Shown piece by piece: positions 25,532 through 33,895 of a stretch of DNA of 34,565 bases. The DNA is taken from NCBI GenBank assembly GCA_002787775.1, contig PCUW01000062.1, forward strand, positions 1 through 34,565. Reading direction: 5' to 3'. The DNA is from Bdellovibrionales bacterium CG12_big_fil_rev_8_21_14_0_65_38_15 (GTDB taxonomy: Bacteria; Bdellovibrionota; Bacteriovoracia; Bacteriovoracales; Bacteriovoracaceae). The first letter of the stretch is position 1, and each line of letters opens with the position of its first letter. The notes under the pieces were generated by a model. That model made no database searches. It saw only the letters and a program-made list of their open reading frames with translations, and was not told the origin of the DNA. A program made the position numbers and the translations under genes.

Positions 25532-25870
25532 TTAAAATTCGACGAGTAGTTGAGATAAAATTGTTTTCACTCGAGCAAGCTCAGGCAACGACAATGCTTG
25601 TATCTTTTCCTGAAACGCGTCCTTAGAAAGAGTTGCAATATCTTCAAGACAAAGCTGCCTGGCTTTATTTTGCAGACGAAAGCCAATTCTTGTCGGCCAT
25701 GCTTTTTTTCGAGCACTTATCGCAATCACAATAATTTTATCAAGCTGCTGATTCATTGAATTAGGTGAAACGACTAGACCATAGCGAAAACCGCCATCAA
25801 CTCGAATCTTCCAAACTTGTCCAAATTCTATGTTATTCAAGTTCGCGCTCAATCCATTCACGGTGCTCAT
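25532..25870 (-). CDS. PemK/MazF-family toxin
   Basis: Members are ribosome-dependent or free mRNA-cleaving endoribonucleases that halt growth when released from their antitoxin. The 112-aa frame has the family core EFGQVWKIRVDGGFRYGLVV, IIVIAISARKK, a central ARQLCLEDIATLSKDAF and a C-terminal helical stretch ending ILSQLLVEF. The AbrB-type antitoxin gene lies just upstream and overlaps by 38 nt, which matches a classic pair. The start is uncertain: ATG 25870 gives a long N-terminus, and internal GTG/TTG codons (for example GTG 25861 and TTG 25837) may be used. Confidence 0.75.
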   Translation of the reverse strand: MSTVNGLSANLNNIEFGQVWKIRVDGGFRYGLVVSPNSMNQQLDKIIVIAISARKKAWPTRIGFRLQNKARQLCLEDIATLSKDAFQEKIQALSLPELARVKTILSQLLVEF

Positions 25871-26054
25871 CAGTTAATGGAGCGTCCGTGAACTTCCACG
25901 TCGAAGACGATGGGCCCTTTCTAACGATACTGATAGCACCTTCACTGACTAAGAGTTCATACTCCCCGTCTTGATCAAAGCCCGCCTCACTAAGCGCAGC
26001 TTTTGGCAGACTAAAGCCCATGGAATTGCCGATTGCTCTAAGTTTTAAGCTCAA
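25833..26054 (-). CDS. AbrB/MazE-type antitoxin
   Basis: The N-terminal ~45 residues form an AbrB swapped-hairpin DNA-binding domain (LKLRAIGNSMGFSLPKAALS, then EYELLVSEGAISIVRKG). The tail (WKFTDAPLTDEHREWIERELE) would wrap the toxin. I chose TTG 26054 as start because GGAG at 26062-26065 lies 7 nt upstream on the minus strand; a longer TTG start at 26072 would add six residues. It precedes and overlaps the PemK-like gene. Antitoxins of this type repress their own operon, and phased repeats that could be its operator lie directly upstream. Confidence 0.8.
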   Translation of the reverse strand: MSLKLRAIGNSMGFSLPKAALSEAGFDQDGEYELLVSEGAISIVRKGPSSSTWKFTDAPLTDEHREWIERELE

Positions 26055-26074
26055 AACTAGCTCCAAAATCAAAG

Positions 26075-26102
26075 TTATAACTTATTATAACATATTTATA
26101 AC
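26075..26102 (-). promoter_or_regulatory. Phased TTATAAC repeats, probable antitoxin operator and -10 element
   Basis: TTATAAC occurs three times, at 26075-26081, 26085-26091 and 26096-26102, spaced 10 and 11 bp, one helical turn. The first copy is also the palindrome GTTATAAC. Minus-strand TATAAT (26089-26084) lies inside the array, so a bound protein would cover the promoter. Confidence 0.55.
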
Positions 26103-26172
26103 TATTAGATATTATTGAGATAAGCTATTGATTTTCTTGATTTAAGGCGGGCAATTGTGAGATACCGCTTGG

Positions 26173-29100
26173 ATGGCCGCATTTTTAAGCGCAATTAAAC
26201 CTATTTTTGATGACCTCAGCGAAAAGCGAGGCAAGAGTCTTTTTGATAGCGGTGCTGTCACGATTTCTCACGTCGACGCCCGAGTTATTGAGGCCAAGGT
26301 TTTATCCACCTCCACCAATATCACGCGCTTTAGTTTGATCGAAGAAGATGGTCAGGTCGAAACCATTCGCATCCGCTGTGACTGTAATGCTTTTATTCAA
26401 GGAGCTCCTTGTAAGCATCTGTACGCTCTTGCTCTTGAAGCGGAGAAGACTGGCCTTGGTGTTGGCCTTAATATCGCGCGCTTTTGTGAGATAGAGCGAG
26501 AAGAGCGCGAAGTGGAAGGCGATCAAGATTGGAAGCAAGAGCTACAACGTTTGGCCATGCGAATTCCAAGACGCCTTCGTGATGATGCACCAGCTGAGCT
26601 TGCTCAAGATGATCTTTGGTACGTGGTTGATCCCAGACATATTTCACCAAGTGGCGAGATGATGCTTCGGTTTATGCGAAGACGTCGCCTGCAAAAAGGT
26701 GGTTGGGGTAAAGCTCAAGACACCAGACTTAACGATCTCAAGATTCAAGCGCTTCAAGATCCCAATGAAAGACGTGCGCTTCGAATTCTTCAAGGCGGCT
26801 TTGCCAGTCATTTTGAAGGCGCCAACGAAACCGTCATGCCTAAAGACTTAGCTCCACTTGTGCTTGATCTACTTTCGAGCACAGGAAAGCTTGGTATCAA
26901 GCAAGACATGGGCTGGATTGATGGCGATGTTGTGACTCTGTCTTGGAGACGTGAGCGTATCATTAAAGAGATTCTCGAGCTTAATCACGCAGGTGATAAA
27001 TATGTTTTTCAGCACCGCTTTGAGCTGGCTGGTGAAAGACTTGATAAAGATAAGATTCATGTCTTTGCTGATTCTGGCTTAATTGTTCATGGCCAAGAAT
27101 TACATCCAATTGAAAGGCCACTACCCGCTTATCTGGCGGAGACGTTTAGGCGTCGTGATCGCCTTGATATCCCAATGAACGGAGAGAAAGATTTAGTACG
27201 AATCGTTAGAGCATTTAAGGGCAGTGTTTCTATGAAGCTGCCTGAAAGCTTTCCGCTTAGAGAAGTCGCCAGTGAAGGAAAACCAGTTATTGAAGTGGAT
27301 GTGGTTAAACAAGATGACCACTTTGTTATTCATGGCCGCTTGATGTTTATGTACGGCGATCAGCCGCACACACCCTTTGAAGAAGCGCCGCTGATGCAAC
27401 CCGATCCCTACGAGATTAGAAGCAAAAATTTTAAACACGAAGAGCGTATCATCGATTTAATTCGTGATAGCGAATACACGCGTTTTAGAGAACCACATCA
27501 CGTTGTCTTTGATGAAGCTCTTTTTAACGACAGTGTTTTATGGATGGAATCCAATAATATTTTAGTTCGTGCTTTTGGAAAACCTGTTGTCGCCGCCACT
27601 GCAATGAAAGCGACTCTTCGAACTAATAAAGATTGGTTTGATCTAGATGCTCCGATTAAGTTTGGCGATGAGGTTTTAAATCCTCCCGATATTCTCCATC
27701 GAAGTGATGAACATAAACATTTCGTCACTCTCGCTGACGGTAAGCTTGGTCTTATGCCAGAGAAGTGGCTTAAAAAAGCTAAGGTCTTAGCAGAACTAGG
27801 GCATCCAAAGGGTCCTGGCATGCGCTTTCCTACGGCGCAAGCTTTGGTTTTAGAAAATCTCTTTGTTGATAGTGATCTAGAGGTTGATGAAGAATACAAA
27901 AAAGTCGTTAACACTTTTAAGGCCTCTGGTGGATTAAAGCTGCTTGTCACTCCAAAGAAATTTTCAGGTGAGCTTAGACCTTATCAGCGTCTTGGACTTT
28001 CTTGGATGGCGTTTATTGAAAATCTTGGAACCGGCGGACTTTTGGCCGATGATATGGGTCTAGGTAAAACGGTTCAAGTGCTAGCGTACCTCACTAGAAG
28101 AAAATCAAAACATCTCGGTCCCGTTCTTATTGTTCTACCAAAGACTCTCGTTTCAAACTGGGAGCGAGAAGCTTCTAAGTTTGCTCCTCATCTGCAAACC
28201 ATGCGCTATGAAGGAGCTGGCAGAGAAAAGCTTTTAGAGCGAGTTGATGTGATGGATCTGGTTTTTTGTACTTATGGCGTACTAAGGCGAGATGTGGATA
28301 AGCTTAAAGCAGTTTCTTGGGATGGTATGATTCTCGATGAAGCACAGGCGATTAAAAACGTTCACGGTCAAACCGCTAAAGCAGCTTGCGTAGTTGGTGC
28401 GAACGTTAAGATTCGTTTGGCACTTACGGGTACTCCAATTGAAAACCATTTAGGTGAGCTCTTTTCAATTTTTAGATTCTTGGTTCCTGGAATGTTTAAA
28501 GCAAAGCTTGCTCAATTTGGCCCAAGCCAAGAAAACGAGGATGCACGCGATTTAATCTTAAGGGGACTTAGACCTTTCATCTTGAGGCGAACAAAAGCTC
28601 AGGTACTAAAAGATCTTCCGCCAAAAACAGAAAGTCTTCTTTGGTGTGATTTCGGTACAGAAGAAAAACAAGAATACGAAATGCTCCGCCGTTATTATCA
28701 AAAAGAGCTTTCTGGTAAAAAGAAAACTGACTTTCACGTGCTTGAAGGACTACTTCGACTTAGACAGTTTGCTTGTCACCCAAAACTCATTAGCCCTTTA
28801 ACAGAGCTTGGCTCGGCTAAACTTGATACGCTTGTTGATCAATTGATTGGCATTCAAGAAGCGGGAAAAAAAGCTCTGGTGTTTTCTCAGTTCACGCAAT
28901 TTTTAGCATTAGTTAAAGACAGACTCATGAAAGCTGGTATTGATTTCTCTTATCTTGATGGTCAAACTAGAGACCGTGATGCTGCCATTAATGTTTTTAA
29001 AACGAATCCAACCAAAACAGCTTTTCTTATTTCGCTTAAAGCAGGTGGTACAGGACTAAACTTAACTGAAGCCAGTTATTGTTTCATCCTCGATCCTTGG

Positions 29101-29319
29101 TGGAACCCAGCGGTTGAAAACCAAGCCATCGATCGAATTCACCGTATCGGCCAGGAAGATCCTGTCTTCGTTTATCGCCTCGTCACAAGAGATACGGTTG
29201 AAGAGCGAGTGCTTGAGCTTCAAAAATCAAAGCGTGAACTTGCTGCTCTAGTTGAAGAATCGGATAAGGGGTTCTTGAAAGGTTTAAGTAGTTCAGATTT
29301 TTTGACGTTGTTTAGTTAA
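26173..29319 (+). CDS. SWIM zinc-finger SNF2-family DNA helicase/ATPase (copy 2)
   Basis: A 1048-aa SNF2 translocase with the same architecture as the protein at 13608-16778: an N-terminal SWIM finger C-x-C-x8-C-x-H (C69, C71, C80, H82), a long middle part and the helicase core. Motifs: ADDMGLGKT (625-633), LVFCTYGVLRRD, MILDEAQAIKN (DEAQ rather than DEVQH in copy 1), LTGTPIEN, FILRRTKAQVL, FSQFTQFL, SLKAGGTGLNLTEASYCF and DPWWNPAVENQAIDRIHRIGQ. The middle parts differ greatly. Starts at ATG 26173, about 100 nt from the antitoxin start and divergent from it. Two such paralogues in one window point to an older duplication. Confidence 0.93.
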   Translation: MAAFLSAIKPIFDDLSEKRGKSLFDSGAVTISHVDARVIEAKVLSTSTNITRFSLIEEDGQVETIRIRCDCNAFIQGAPCKHLYALALEAEKTGLGVGLNIARFCEIEREEREVEGDQDWKQELQRLAMRIPRRLRDDAPAELAQDDLWYVVDPRHISPSGEMMLRFMRRRRLQKGGWGKAQDTRLNDLKIQALQDPNERRALRILQGGFASHFEGANETVMPKDLAPLVLDLLSSTGKLGIKQDMGWIDGDVVTLSWRRERIIKEILELNHAGDKYVFQHRFELAGERLDKDKIHVFADSGLIVHGQELHPIERPLPAYLAETFRRRDRLDIPMNGEKDLVRIVRAFKGSVSMKLPESFPLREVASEGKPVIEVDVVKQDDHFVIHGRLMFMYGDQPHTPFEEAPLMQPDPYEIRSKNFKHEERIIDLIRDSEYTRFREPHHVVFDEALFNDSVLWMESNNILVRAFGKPVVAATAMKATLRTNKDWFDLDAPIKFGDEVLNPPDILHRSDEHKHFVTLADGKLGLMPEKWLKKAKVLAELGHPKGPGMRFPTAQALVLENLFVDSDLEVDEEYKKVVNTFKASGGLKLLVTPKKFSGELRPYQRLGLSWMAFIENLGTGGLLADDMGLGKTVQVLAYLTRRKSKHLGPVLIVLPKTLVSNWEREASKFAPHLQTMRYEGAGREKLLERVDVMDLVFCTYGVLRRDVDKLKAVSWDGMILDEAQAIKNVHGQTAKAACVVGANVKIRLALTGTPIENHLGELFSIFRFLVPGMFKAKLAQFGPSQENEDARDLILRGLRPFILRRTKAQVLKDLPPKTESLLWCDFGTEEKQEYEMLRRYYQKELSGKKKTDFHVLEGLLRLRQFACHPKLISPLTELGSAKLDTLVDQLIGIQEAGKKALVFSQFTQFLALVKDRLMKAGIDFSYLDGQTRDRDAAINVFKTNPTKTAFLISLKAGGTGLNLTEASYCFILDPWWNPAVENQAIDRIHRIGQEDPVFVYRLVTRDTVEERVLELQKSKRELAALVEESDKGFLKGLSSSDFLTLFS

Positions 29320-29351
29320 AGAATGATATAAAAAATTAAATACTGTGGCAT

Positions 29352-30074
29352 CTAACATATTTCAAAAAAGTTAAATAATTTCAAAGGACTATCCACTCTA
29401 GTAAATCTGGTTTTGTTTTTAAATGAAAAGAAGTCAAAAACCATTTCTTTATTTGGACATTTATTAGGCTTAATGATCGATAGTCGAAATTGCTCACTGA
29501 CATCTTTTGGGTTCAGTCTTATCTTATTAATGTTCGCAGTATTTAACTTAAAAAGTACTCTATCAAAATTTATATTTTTTTCAACAGAACAACAATAATT
29601 AAAATCATTTTGTGATTCTGCATTTGAGTATGCAACACAATGGAAATAAGGTGAGTTTGTAGCAAGAAGTGCAAGTGTAATAGCCCCCTGACTAGAATCA
29701 ACTGACTGATGATATATTAGCGGAATATTTTTATCTATATGCCATAAAATTGCTTGCCTTTCATAGGCCTCAATTAAACACCTTTCCTTTGCCGTTTTAC
29801 TAAAGAATCCTCCCGCAATTACATCTGAGTTAGCTAAGCGATCAATACGAGATATAATTTCACCAGCTTCACATATACCTTTAACTAATGCGAGGCTAAA
29901 AACTTTATCTATACCTGAGGCCATTTCAGATTCAATATGATTTTTCTCAATAATAATATTTACAACGTAATGACTTAAGTTAGAAGAATTAGGCTCTATT
30001 ACTTTCAGGTGGAACTTGTATTCCCTTTTCATTAATAATTTTACTAATTTTACTCCAAGAGTTGATAAGTCCAT
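29352..30074 (-). CDS. Short YcaO-like protein, function uncertain
   Basis: A 240-aa soluble protein, last in a three-gene minus-strand set. Two segments resemble the YcaO ATP/Mg motifs: SGIDKVFSLALVKGICEAGE (53-72) and GGFFSKTAKERCLIEAYERQ (88-107), the second with the ExxER pattern (E102, E105, R106) then AILWHI. YcaO proteins activate peptide amides with ATP to form thiazoles, oxazoles or thioamides. Here the two motifs are only ~30 residues apart, the usual linker domain is missing, and no proline-rich C-terminus is visible. So it may be a divergent, reduced or inactive member, or unrelated. I chose ATG 30074 over TTG 30089. It overlaps the upstream gene by 25 nt. AT-rich codon use. Confidence 0.4.
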   Translation of the reverse strand: MDLSTLGVKLVKLLMKREYKFHLKVIEPNSSNLSHYVVNIIIEKNHIESEMASGIDKVFSLALVKGICEAGEIISRIDRLANSDVIAGGFFSKTAKERCLIEAYERQAILWHIDKNIPLIYHQSVDSSQGAITLALLATNSPYFHCVAYSNAESQNDFNYCCSVEKNINFDRVLFKLNTANINKIRLNPKDVSEQFRLSIIKPNKCPNKEMVFDFFSFKNKTRFTRVDSPLKLFNFFEIC

Positions 30075-31507
30075 GCCCTTATCCCCCAATCTCCAACTAA
30101 ACTTGTATCCTCTTTCAAATCTTTAGAATGTATAACAATTCCAGGGAAGTGTGCGATTGGTATAATACTAGTATTATCGTATACCTTCTTTTCTAGTTTT
30201 TGTACTTGGAAGTTAAAATCCTCATTACTTTCAATAAGGGAAACCGTGTTTAATTCTTCAATGGTTAAAATCTCTTTAAACAATGGATCGTATTTTAAGA
30301 AGAAATTTAAATGGTGGACAGGATCACCTGCAGATATGCCTTGAATTCCTAAATATAAATCAGACTTTGAATAAATATCATCAACATTGTCATAGAAAAC
30401 AATTTTCAGATTTTCAATACCACTTAAAACACTCACTAAGTTCTTCACAATATTTTGCTCTATATCTCTTTTTCTGATTCCAATTGAAAAGGTATTAGAA
30501 AGTCTTAATTTACTTATATTTTTTTCGACTTTGAGTACATCACTTCTTAAACCAAACGGCTTATCGTTTGGAGAAACGGAGAATGCCCTTTGCGATAATG
30601 GAGAATCTTTAAGGATTTCATCCTTATTAGAAAAAACTAGACTTGATAGTGTTTTTCGATCCTTTAAAGGCATTTTTGTATTATTAAATCCAATGACATA
30701 AACCCATTCATTTGGGAATACACTATATATTAAATTGGATTTATCTAAAAAAGAAATGTCGTCGGAATTAATATGGTAGCCGCCAAAATAAGCGAGAAAC
30801 CTTGATGAATGGTCATGATTATTTAAAAACTCAGTTAAGTTATCCTTACTAGTCCTAAGTATTTCAACATTCTCAATTGTATTTGCTCTTAAATGTTGAG
30901 GATAATACTTGTTAATTTCTAATGAAATTTTATCTGCACCTAGTTCTTTTAACTGGTAAGCACCAGTAGTAGGATTAGACAATTTACTAGATACAGGTAA
31001 AAACTTATCAGAATAAATAAAGAAGTCCGGTATCGCTAATAATGCTTCCATATTGTTAGGCACTTTAACCATTGATATCTCAATTAAGTTTCCATCAACT
31101 TTTAATTCTTTGAAAAGGGATTTAAGTTGTGAGTGTGATGTAGATTCAAAGCTTTTTTCAATCGAAATGCACAGATCACTAATACTTAATATGGAACCAT
31201 CCGAGAAATAAATATTATCCTTAATTTTTAGTTTAATTTTATTATTAACTCGATCTATATTTACTTCAGATAGTACATCAGTCATTCCCAACTTGGGATT
31301 ACGGACTGTATGAGAAGCAAATATGTGCTCACTTAAAATTTGGTCACCGATTGTGACTATCTTTCGTGGGTTCATTTCCAACGAGAATTTAAACGGAGTA
31401 TATATTTTTAGCATATCTACTTTCTTATCATTGTTATTACATGCGGTTTGACTAAGAGCCACGACACTCAGGAGAAACAGTCTGTAAACGCTCCCTAATT
31501 GCCTCAA
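30050..31507 (-). CDS. Peptide-type solute-binding lipoprotein (SBP_bac_5)
   Basis: A 485-aa extracytoplasmic protein of the family that binds oligopeptides, nickel or similar ligands for ABC importers. I chose TTG 31507: TGGAG lies 7 nt upstream and the product then starts with a 22-residue lipoprotein signal peptide ending at Cys23 (VVALSQTAC; the lipobox has Gln at -3, atypical). ATG 31540 would add 11 residues. Family features are IKDNIYFSDGSILSISDLC and NPTTGAYQLKELGADKISLE followed by INKYYPQHLR. No permease or ATPase genes lie nearby, so it may act as a sensor or receptor rather than in transport. Overlaps its neighbours on both sides. Confidence 0.75.
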   Translation of the reverse strand: MRQLGSVYRLFLLSVVALSQTACNNNDKKVDMLKIYTPFKFSLEMNPRKIVTIGDQILSEHIFASHTVRNPKLGMTDVLSEVNIDRVNNKIKLKIKDNIYFSDGSILSISDLCISIEKSFESTSHSQLKSLFKELKVDGNLIEISMVKVPNNMEALLAIPDFFIYSDKFLPVSSKLSNPTTGAYQLKELGADKISLEINKYYPQHLRANTIENVEILRTSKDNLTEFLNNHDHSSRFLAYFGGYHINSDDISFLDKSNLIYSVFPNEWVYVIGFNNTKMPLKDRKTLSSLVFSNKDEILKDSPLSQRAFSVSPNDKPFGLRSDVLKVEKNISKLRLSNTFSIGIRKRDIEQNIVKNLVSVLSGIENLKIVFYDNVDDIYSKSDLYLGIQGISAGDPVHHLNFFLKYDPLFKEILTIEELNTVSLIESNEDFNFQVQKLEKKVYDNTSIIPIAHFPGIVIHSKDLKEDTSLVGDWGIRAWTYQLLE

Positions 31508-31745
31508 GTCTATTCTCCAAAACCCTAGCTTCTTCTTCATCTGTCTCTACTCCATTCAATAAATAAATTGTTTCATCCCTATCAACCTGCTCATCTCTTA
31601 TACTGAAACGTGTTGCTTGTTGGTTTCGATTTGGCGTCTTAACAAAAGTGACTTCTTCATTCGTTTGCAAAACCTCATCAGCGTAAACAGCTATAGATGT
31701 AACTAGTACTAAAATGGAAGCAATAATCTTCTCTAAGTGGCGCAT
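31452..31745 (-). CDS. Small exported protein, 97 aa, first gene of the YcaO-like operon
   Basis: ATG 31745 is preceded by AGGAG at 7 nt, which decides the start; an ATG 13 codons further upstream has no ribosome binding site. The product has a signal peptide (IIASILVLVTSIAVYA, cleavage before DEVLQ) and an acidic mature part with a helical RVLENRLEAIRERLQ and a tail TVSPECRGS with the only Cys. I do not recognise it. It overlaps the solute-binding gene by 56 nt, so the two are coupled. Whether its Ser/Thr/Cys tail is a substrate for the YcaO-like protein is speculation. Confidence 0.6.
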   Translation of the reverse strand: MRHLEKIIASILVLVTSIAVYADEVLQTNEEVTFVKTPNRNQQATRFSIRDEQVDRDETIYLLNGVETDEEEARVLENRLEAIRERLQTVSPECRGS

Positions 31746-31900
31746 AAGATCTCCTTTTTGCTTATATATTCCATAATTATTCATTTAGGTCATAACATTA
31801 AACAAATTACCTATGAAAATATTGCTCTCCCCATATAATTGGTAAGATAAATCACTTAAATTACTGCGATTTCAAAAATGAAAAAAAACGGCCTTACTTT

Positions 31901-31919
31901 TCTAGAAACTAGATTTTTT
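31901..31919 (+). terminator. Small hairpin with T-run in the leader of the hybrid kinase gene
   Basis: TCTAG (31901-31905), loop AAA, CTAGA (31909-31913), then six T. The stem is only 5 bp, so it could be a weak attenuator or chance. It ends 25 nt before the ATG at 31945. Confidence 0.3.
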
Positions 31920-31944
31920 AGAGGACACTTACTAAATATAAGAA

Positions 31945-33351
31945 ATGATTAAGTATAATTTAAAAAAATTTAAAATTTTCTTTGTAGCAGTCTTGCTATT
32001 TTTCTCATCTTTTATAGCAATGTATAAGATTCAAGTCCTCTTGCTCGAGCAAAGACTTGAAACTCTTGAGCAAACTATTAATATTCAAAGGAAATGGCAT
32101 GGATTAAGTCTAGATAATTACAGTCTAGGTATACTCATTCGTTCATTTGCGGAAAATCAACCATCAATTCTACCTACGAAAATAACTGTTTCAGACAACG
32201 TACACACTAGGTATCTCAAGCAATTTAATAAACCCGAGAGTTTTGTGTCAAACATACTTAATGTTGAGTTAACGTTGAATAAAAACAATAGGTTGATATT
32301 TTTAGCAGGTTCATTTTCAAATGCTTATATTTTAATATGGACTTTTATCTCCTTATTGATCTCTGTATCATTTTTTGGATTCTATCTTTTTCTAAAAAAA
32401 TGGCTAAATAATAAACAAAGACTTTTAATATCAAAGCAAGTAGCTCATGACATTCAAGCACCAATAGCTGCTTTAAATTCAATACTTAATTCTGATAGGT
32501 TAAGCAGTGAACACCTCGAGTTAGTCAGAGGATCAATTAACAGAATTCAAGATATTTCAGCCGATCTAAACCCTTCTCCTAAATCGGTTGAAACTAAAAT
32601 ATCTATTCATAATACTTTAATGCAGGTCGAAACTGAATTTAAAGCAAGGTCCCTAAATCTAAAAGTCGTTCAGAGTAAAATAGATTCACTAGTGTTTTTT
32701 GATAGAGAGTTAATTCGTCATCTCACAAATCTTTTAAATAATGCTTTTGAAGCGTCAAAATATTCTCAGCAAGTTGAACTTCGAGTTGAACAGAGTAAAT
32801 CAAAGCTTTATCTAAGTATAATTGATCGCGGAATTGGAATTCCAACCGATATTTTACAAAAACTAGATTCGGGGGTTTCTGTATCCTTTGGTAAGGCCAA
32901 TGGTCAGGGAATTGGGCTTTATTACGCTAAGAAGTATTTTGAATCTAAATCAGGCCAGTTTTCTATTGAATCTACAATTAATCAAGGTACCAAAATCAAT
33001 ATTGAACTTCCAATAAGTCAAAAAAGATCTATTATTCAGCTAGAAGATGATTATTTTGTTCGCAAAGCTTGGGAGATTGATGCAAAAAGTGCAGATATTG
33101 ACCTTAGAAGTTTCAACTCGTGGTCATCATTAAAGCAAAACTTAGATGATATAAACAAAGAATCTGAGTTTTATCTAGATATCAATTTAAATGGTGAACT
33201 AGATGGTTTGCAAATAGCTAAAAAGTTACATTCAATGGGATATCAAAATATAAATCTCTCTACGGGTGATATTAATGTCGATATTTCGAGTCTTCCATTC
33301 ATAAATGGTATAAACGATAAAACAGCACCTTTTGATCTTAAATCACAATGA
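31945..33351 (+). CDS. Hybrid sensor histidine kinase
   Basis: A 468-aa membrane kinase. Two membrane helices (about 9-29 and 127-150) flank a ~95-residue periplasmic sensor. The dimerisation/phosphoacceptor site is VAHDIQAP with His168. The HATPase domain has N-box LTNLLNNAFEAS (about 260-271), G1 DRGIGIP (Asp294) and G2 GQGIGLY (320-326). A C-terminal receiver follows: D368/D369, phosphoacceptor Asp412 in YLDINL, Thr440 and Lys459. All catalytic residues appear intact. There is no separate response regulator or HPt gene nearby. It is transcribed divergently from the small exported/solute-binding/YcaO-like operon, so it may sense a ligand bound by that lipoprotein. AT-rich. Confidence 0.88.
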   Translation: MIKYNLKKFKIFFVAVLLFFSSFIAMYKIQVLLLEQRLETLEQTINIQRKWHGLSLDNYSLGILIRSFAENQPSILPTKITVSDNVHTRYLKQFNKPESFVSNILNVELTLNKNNRLIFLAGSFSNAYILIWTFISLLISVSFFGFYLFLKKWLNNKQRLLISKQVAHDIQAPIAALNSILNSDRLSSEHLELVRGSINRIQDISADLNPSPKSVETKISIHNTLMQVETEFKARSLNLKVVQSKIDSLVFFDRELIRHLTNLLNNAFEASKYSQQVELRVEQSKSKLYLSIIDRGIGIPTDILQKLDSGVSVSFGKANGQGIGLYYAKKYFESKSGQFSIESTINQGTKINIELPISQKRSIIQLEDDYFVRKAWEIDAKSADIDLRSFNSWSSLKQNLDDINKESEFYLDINLNGELDGLQIAKKLHSMGYQNINLSTGDINVDISSLPFINGINDKTAPFDLKSQ

Positions 33352-33449
33352 GCTTTAATCACGCTTAGCAAATTAATCTTTTTCTTTCGGGAATTCTTGC
33401 TTATCTCGACATTTGAGTTTTCCAAGATTGTCGGTAAAAATCACTAACT

Positions 33450-33755
33450 CTAGGCTCTTTTACTCAAGCTATCTATTTTCTTTTCAAGCTTGTTTATTTT
33501 ATCTGAGATCAATCGAATGATGTTTTTATTAACGATTTTTTCACCAAGAATAACTTCTCTTAACTTCAGATTAAGAAGAGTTTGATAGCCAACCCCTTCT
33601 CGCTCAGCCATAGCCCGAAGCTCCTCAAGAACATCTGAATCAATCATCGTGGTAACTCTTACTTTTACGTCTTTTGGATGAGCATTTAGGGCCTCGTTCG
33701 CATCTTTAAGAAAAGTCTCAACTTTTTTTTCTGTTAGTTTTTTATTCTTTTTCAT
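33450..33755 (-). CDS. Ribbon-helix-helix (BrnA/CopG-like) DNA-binding protein, orphan antitoxin-like
   Basis: Start at ATG 33755 with TTGGAG 6 nt upstream; a TTG at 33821 would add 22 residues. The 101-aa protein carries a ribbon-helix-helix motif: strand VRVTTMIDSDV, helix LEELRAMAEREG, then VGYQTLLNLKLREVIL, a phrase typical of BrnA-type antitoxins. The C-terminal helix (INKLEKKIDSLSKR) may add dimer contacts. No toxin gene (such as BrnT) lies beside it on either side, so it is either a solitary regulator or the remnant of a pair. A 20-bp palindrome upstream is a plausible operator. Confidence 0.75.
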   Translation of the reverse strand: MKKNKKLTEKKVETFLKDANEALNAHPKDVKVRVTTMIDSDVLEELRAMAEREGVGYQTLLNLKLREVILGEKIVNKNIIRLISDKINKLEKKIDSLSKRA

Positions 33756-33875
33756 TACTAACTCCAAAGTATTCATTCCAAGCAACAATGATTTGAATTC
33801 TGAACTTCTGTTCTTATTCAACAGCTTCGAGCCCGCCTCTATGCCTTACATGAATAAGACTCGAAGCCTCTCATT

Positions 33876-33895
33876 ATGCATATACTTATATGCAT
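33876..33895. promoter_or_regulatory. 20-bp palindrome, candidate operator of the ribbon-helix-helix gene
   Basis: ATGCATATACTTATATGCAT is a perfect inverted repeat with 9-bp arms around a central CT. It lies about 120 nt upstream of the ATG at 33755. A second inverted repeat, GCTTCGAG (33824-33831) and CTCGAAGC (33860-33867), lies between them. The rest of 33756-34050 (295 nt) shows no convincing gene. Confidence 0.45.

Noticed and set aside
27498..27950. Minus-strand frame of 150 codons inside SNF2 copy 2
   Set aside because: Shadow of the helicase reading frame; the sequence is Ser/Lys-rich with no recognisable motif and no ribosome binding site.
33824..33867. GCTTCGAG/CTCGAAGC repeats resembling part of a tRNA T-arm
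   Set aside because: No acceptor, D or anticodon stems can be built around them; not a tRNA.
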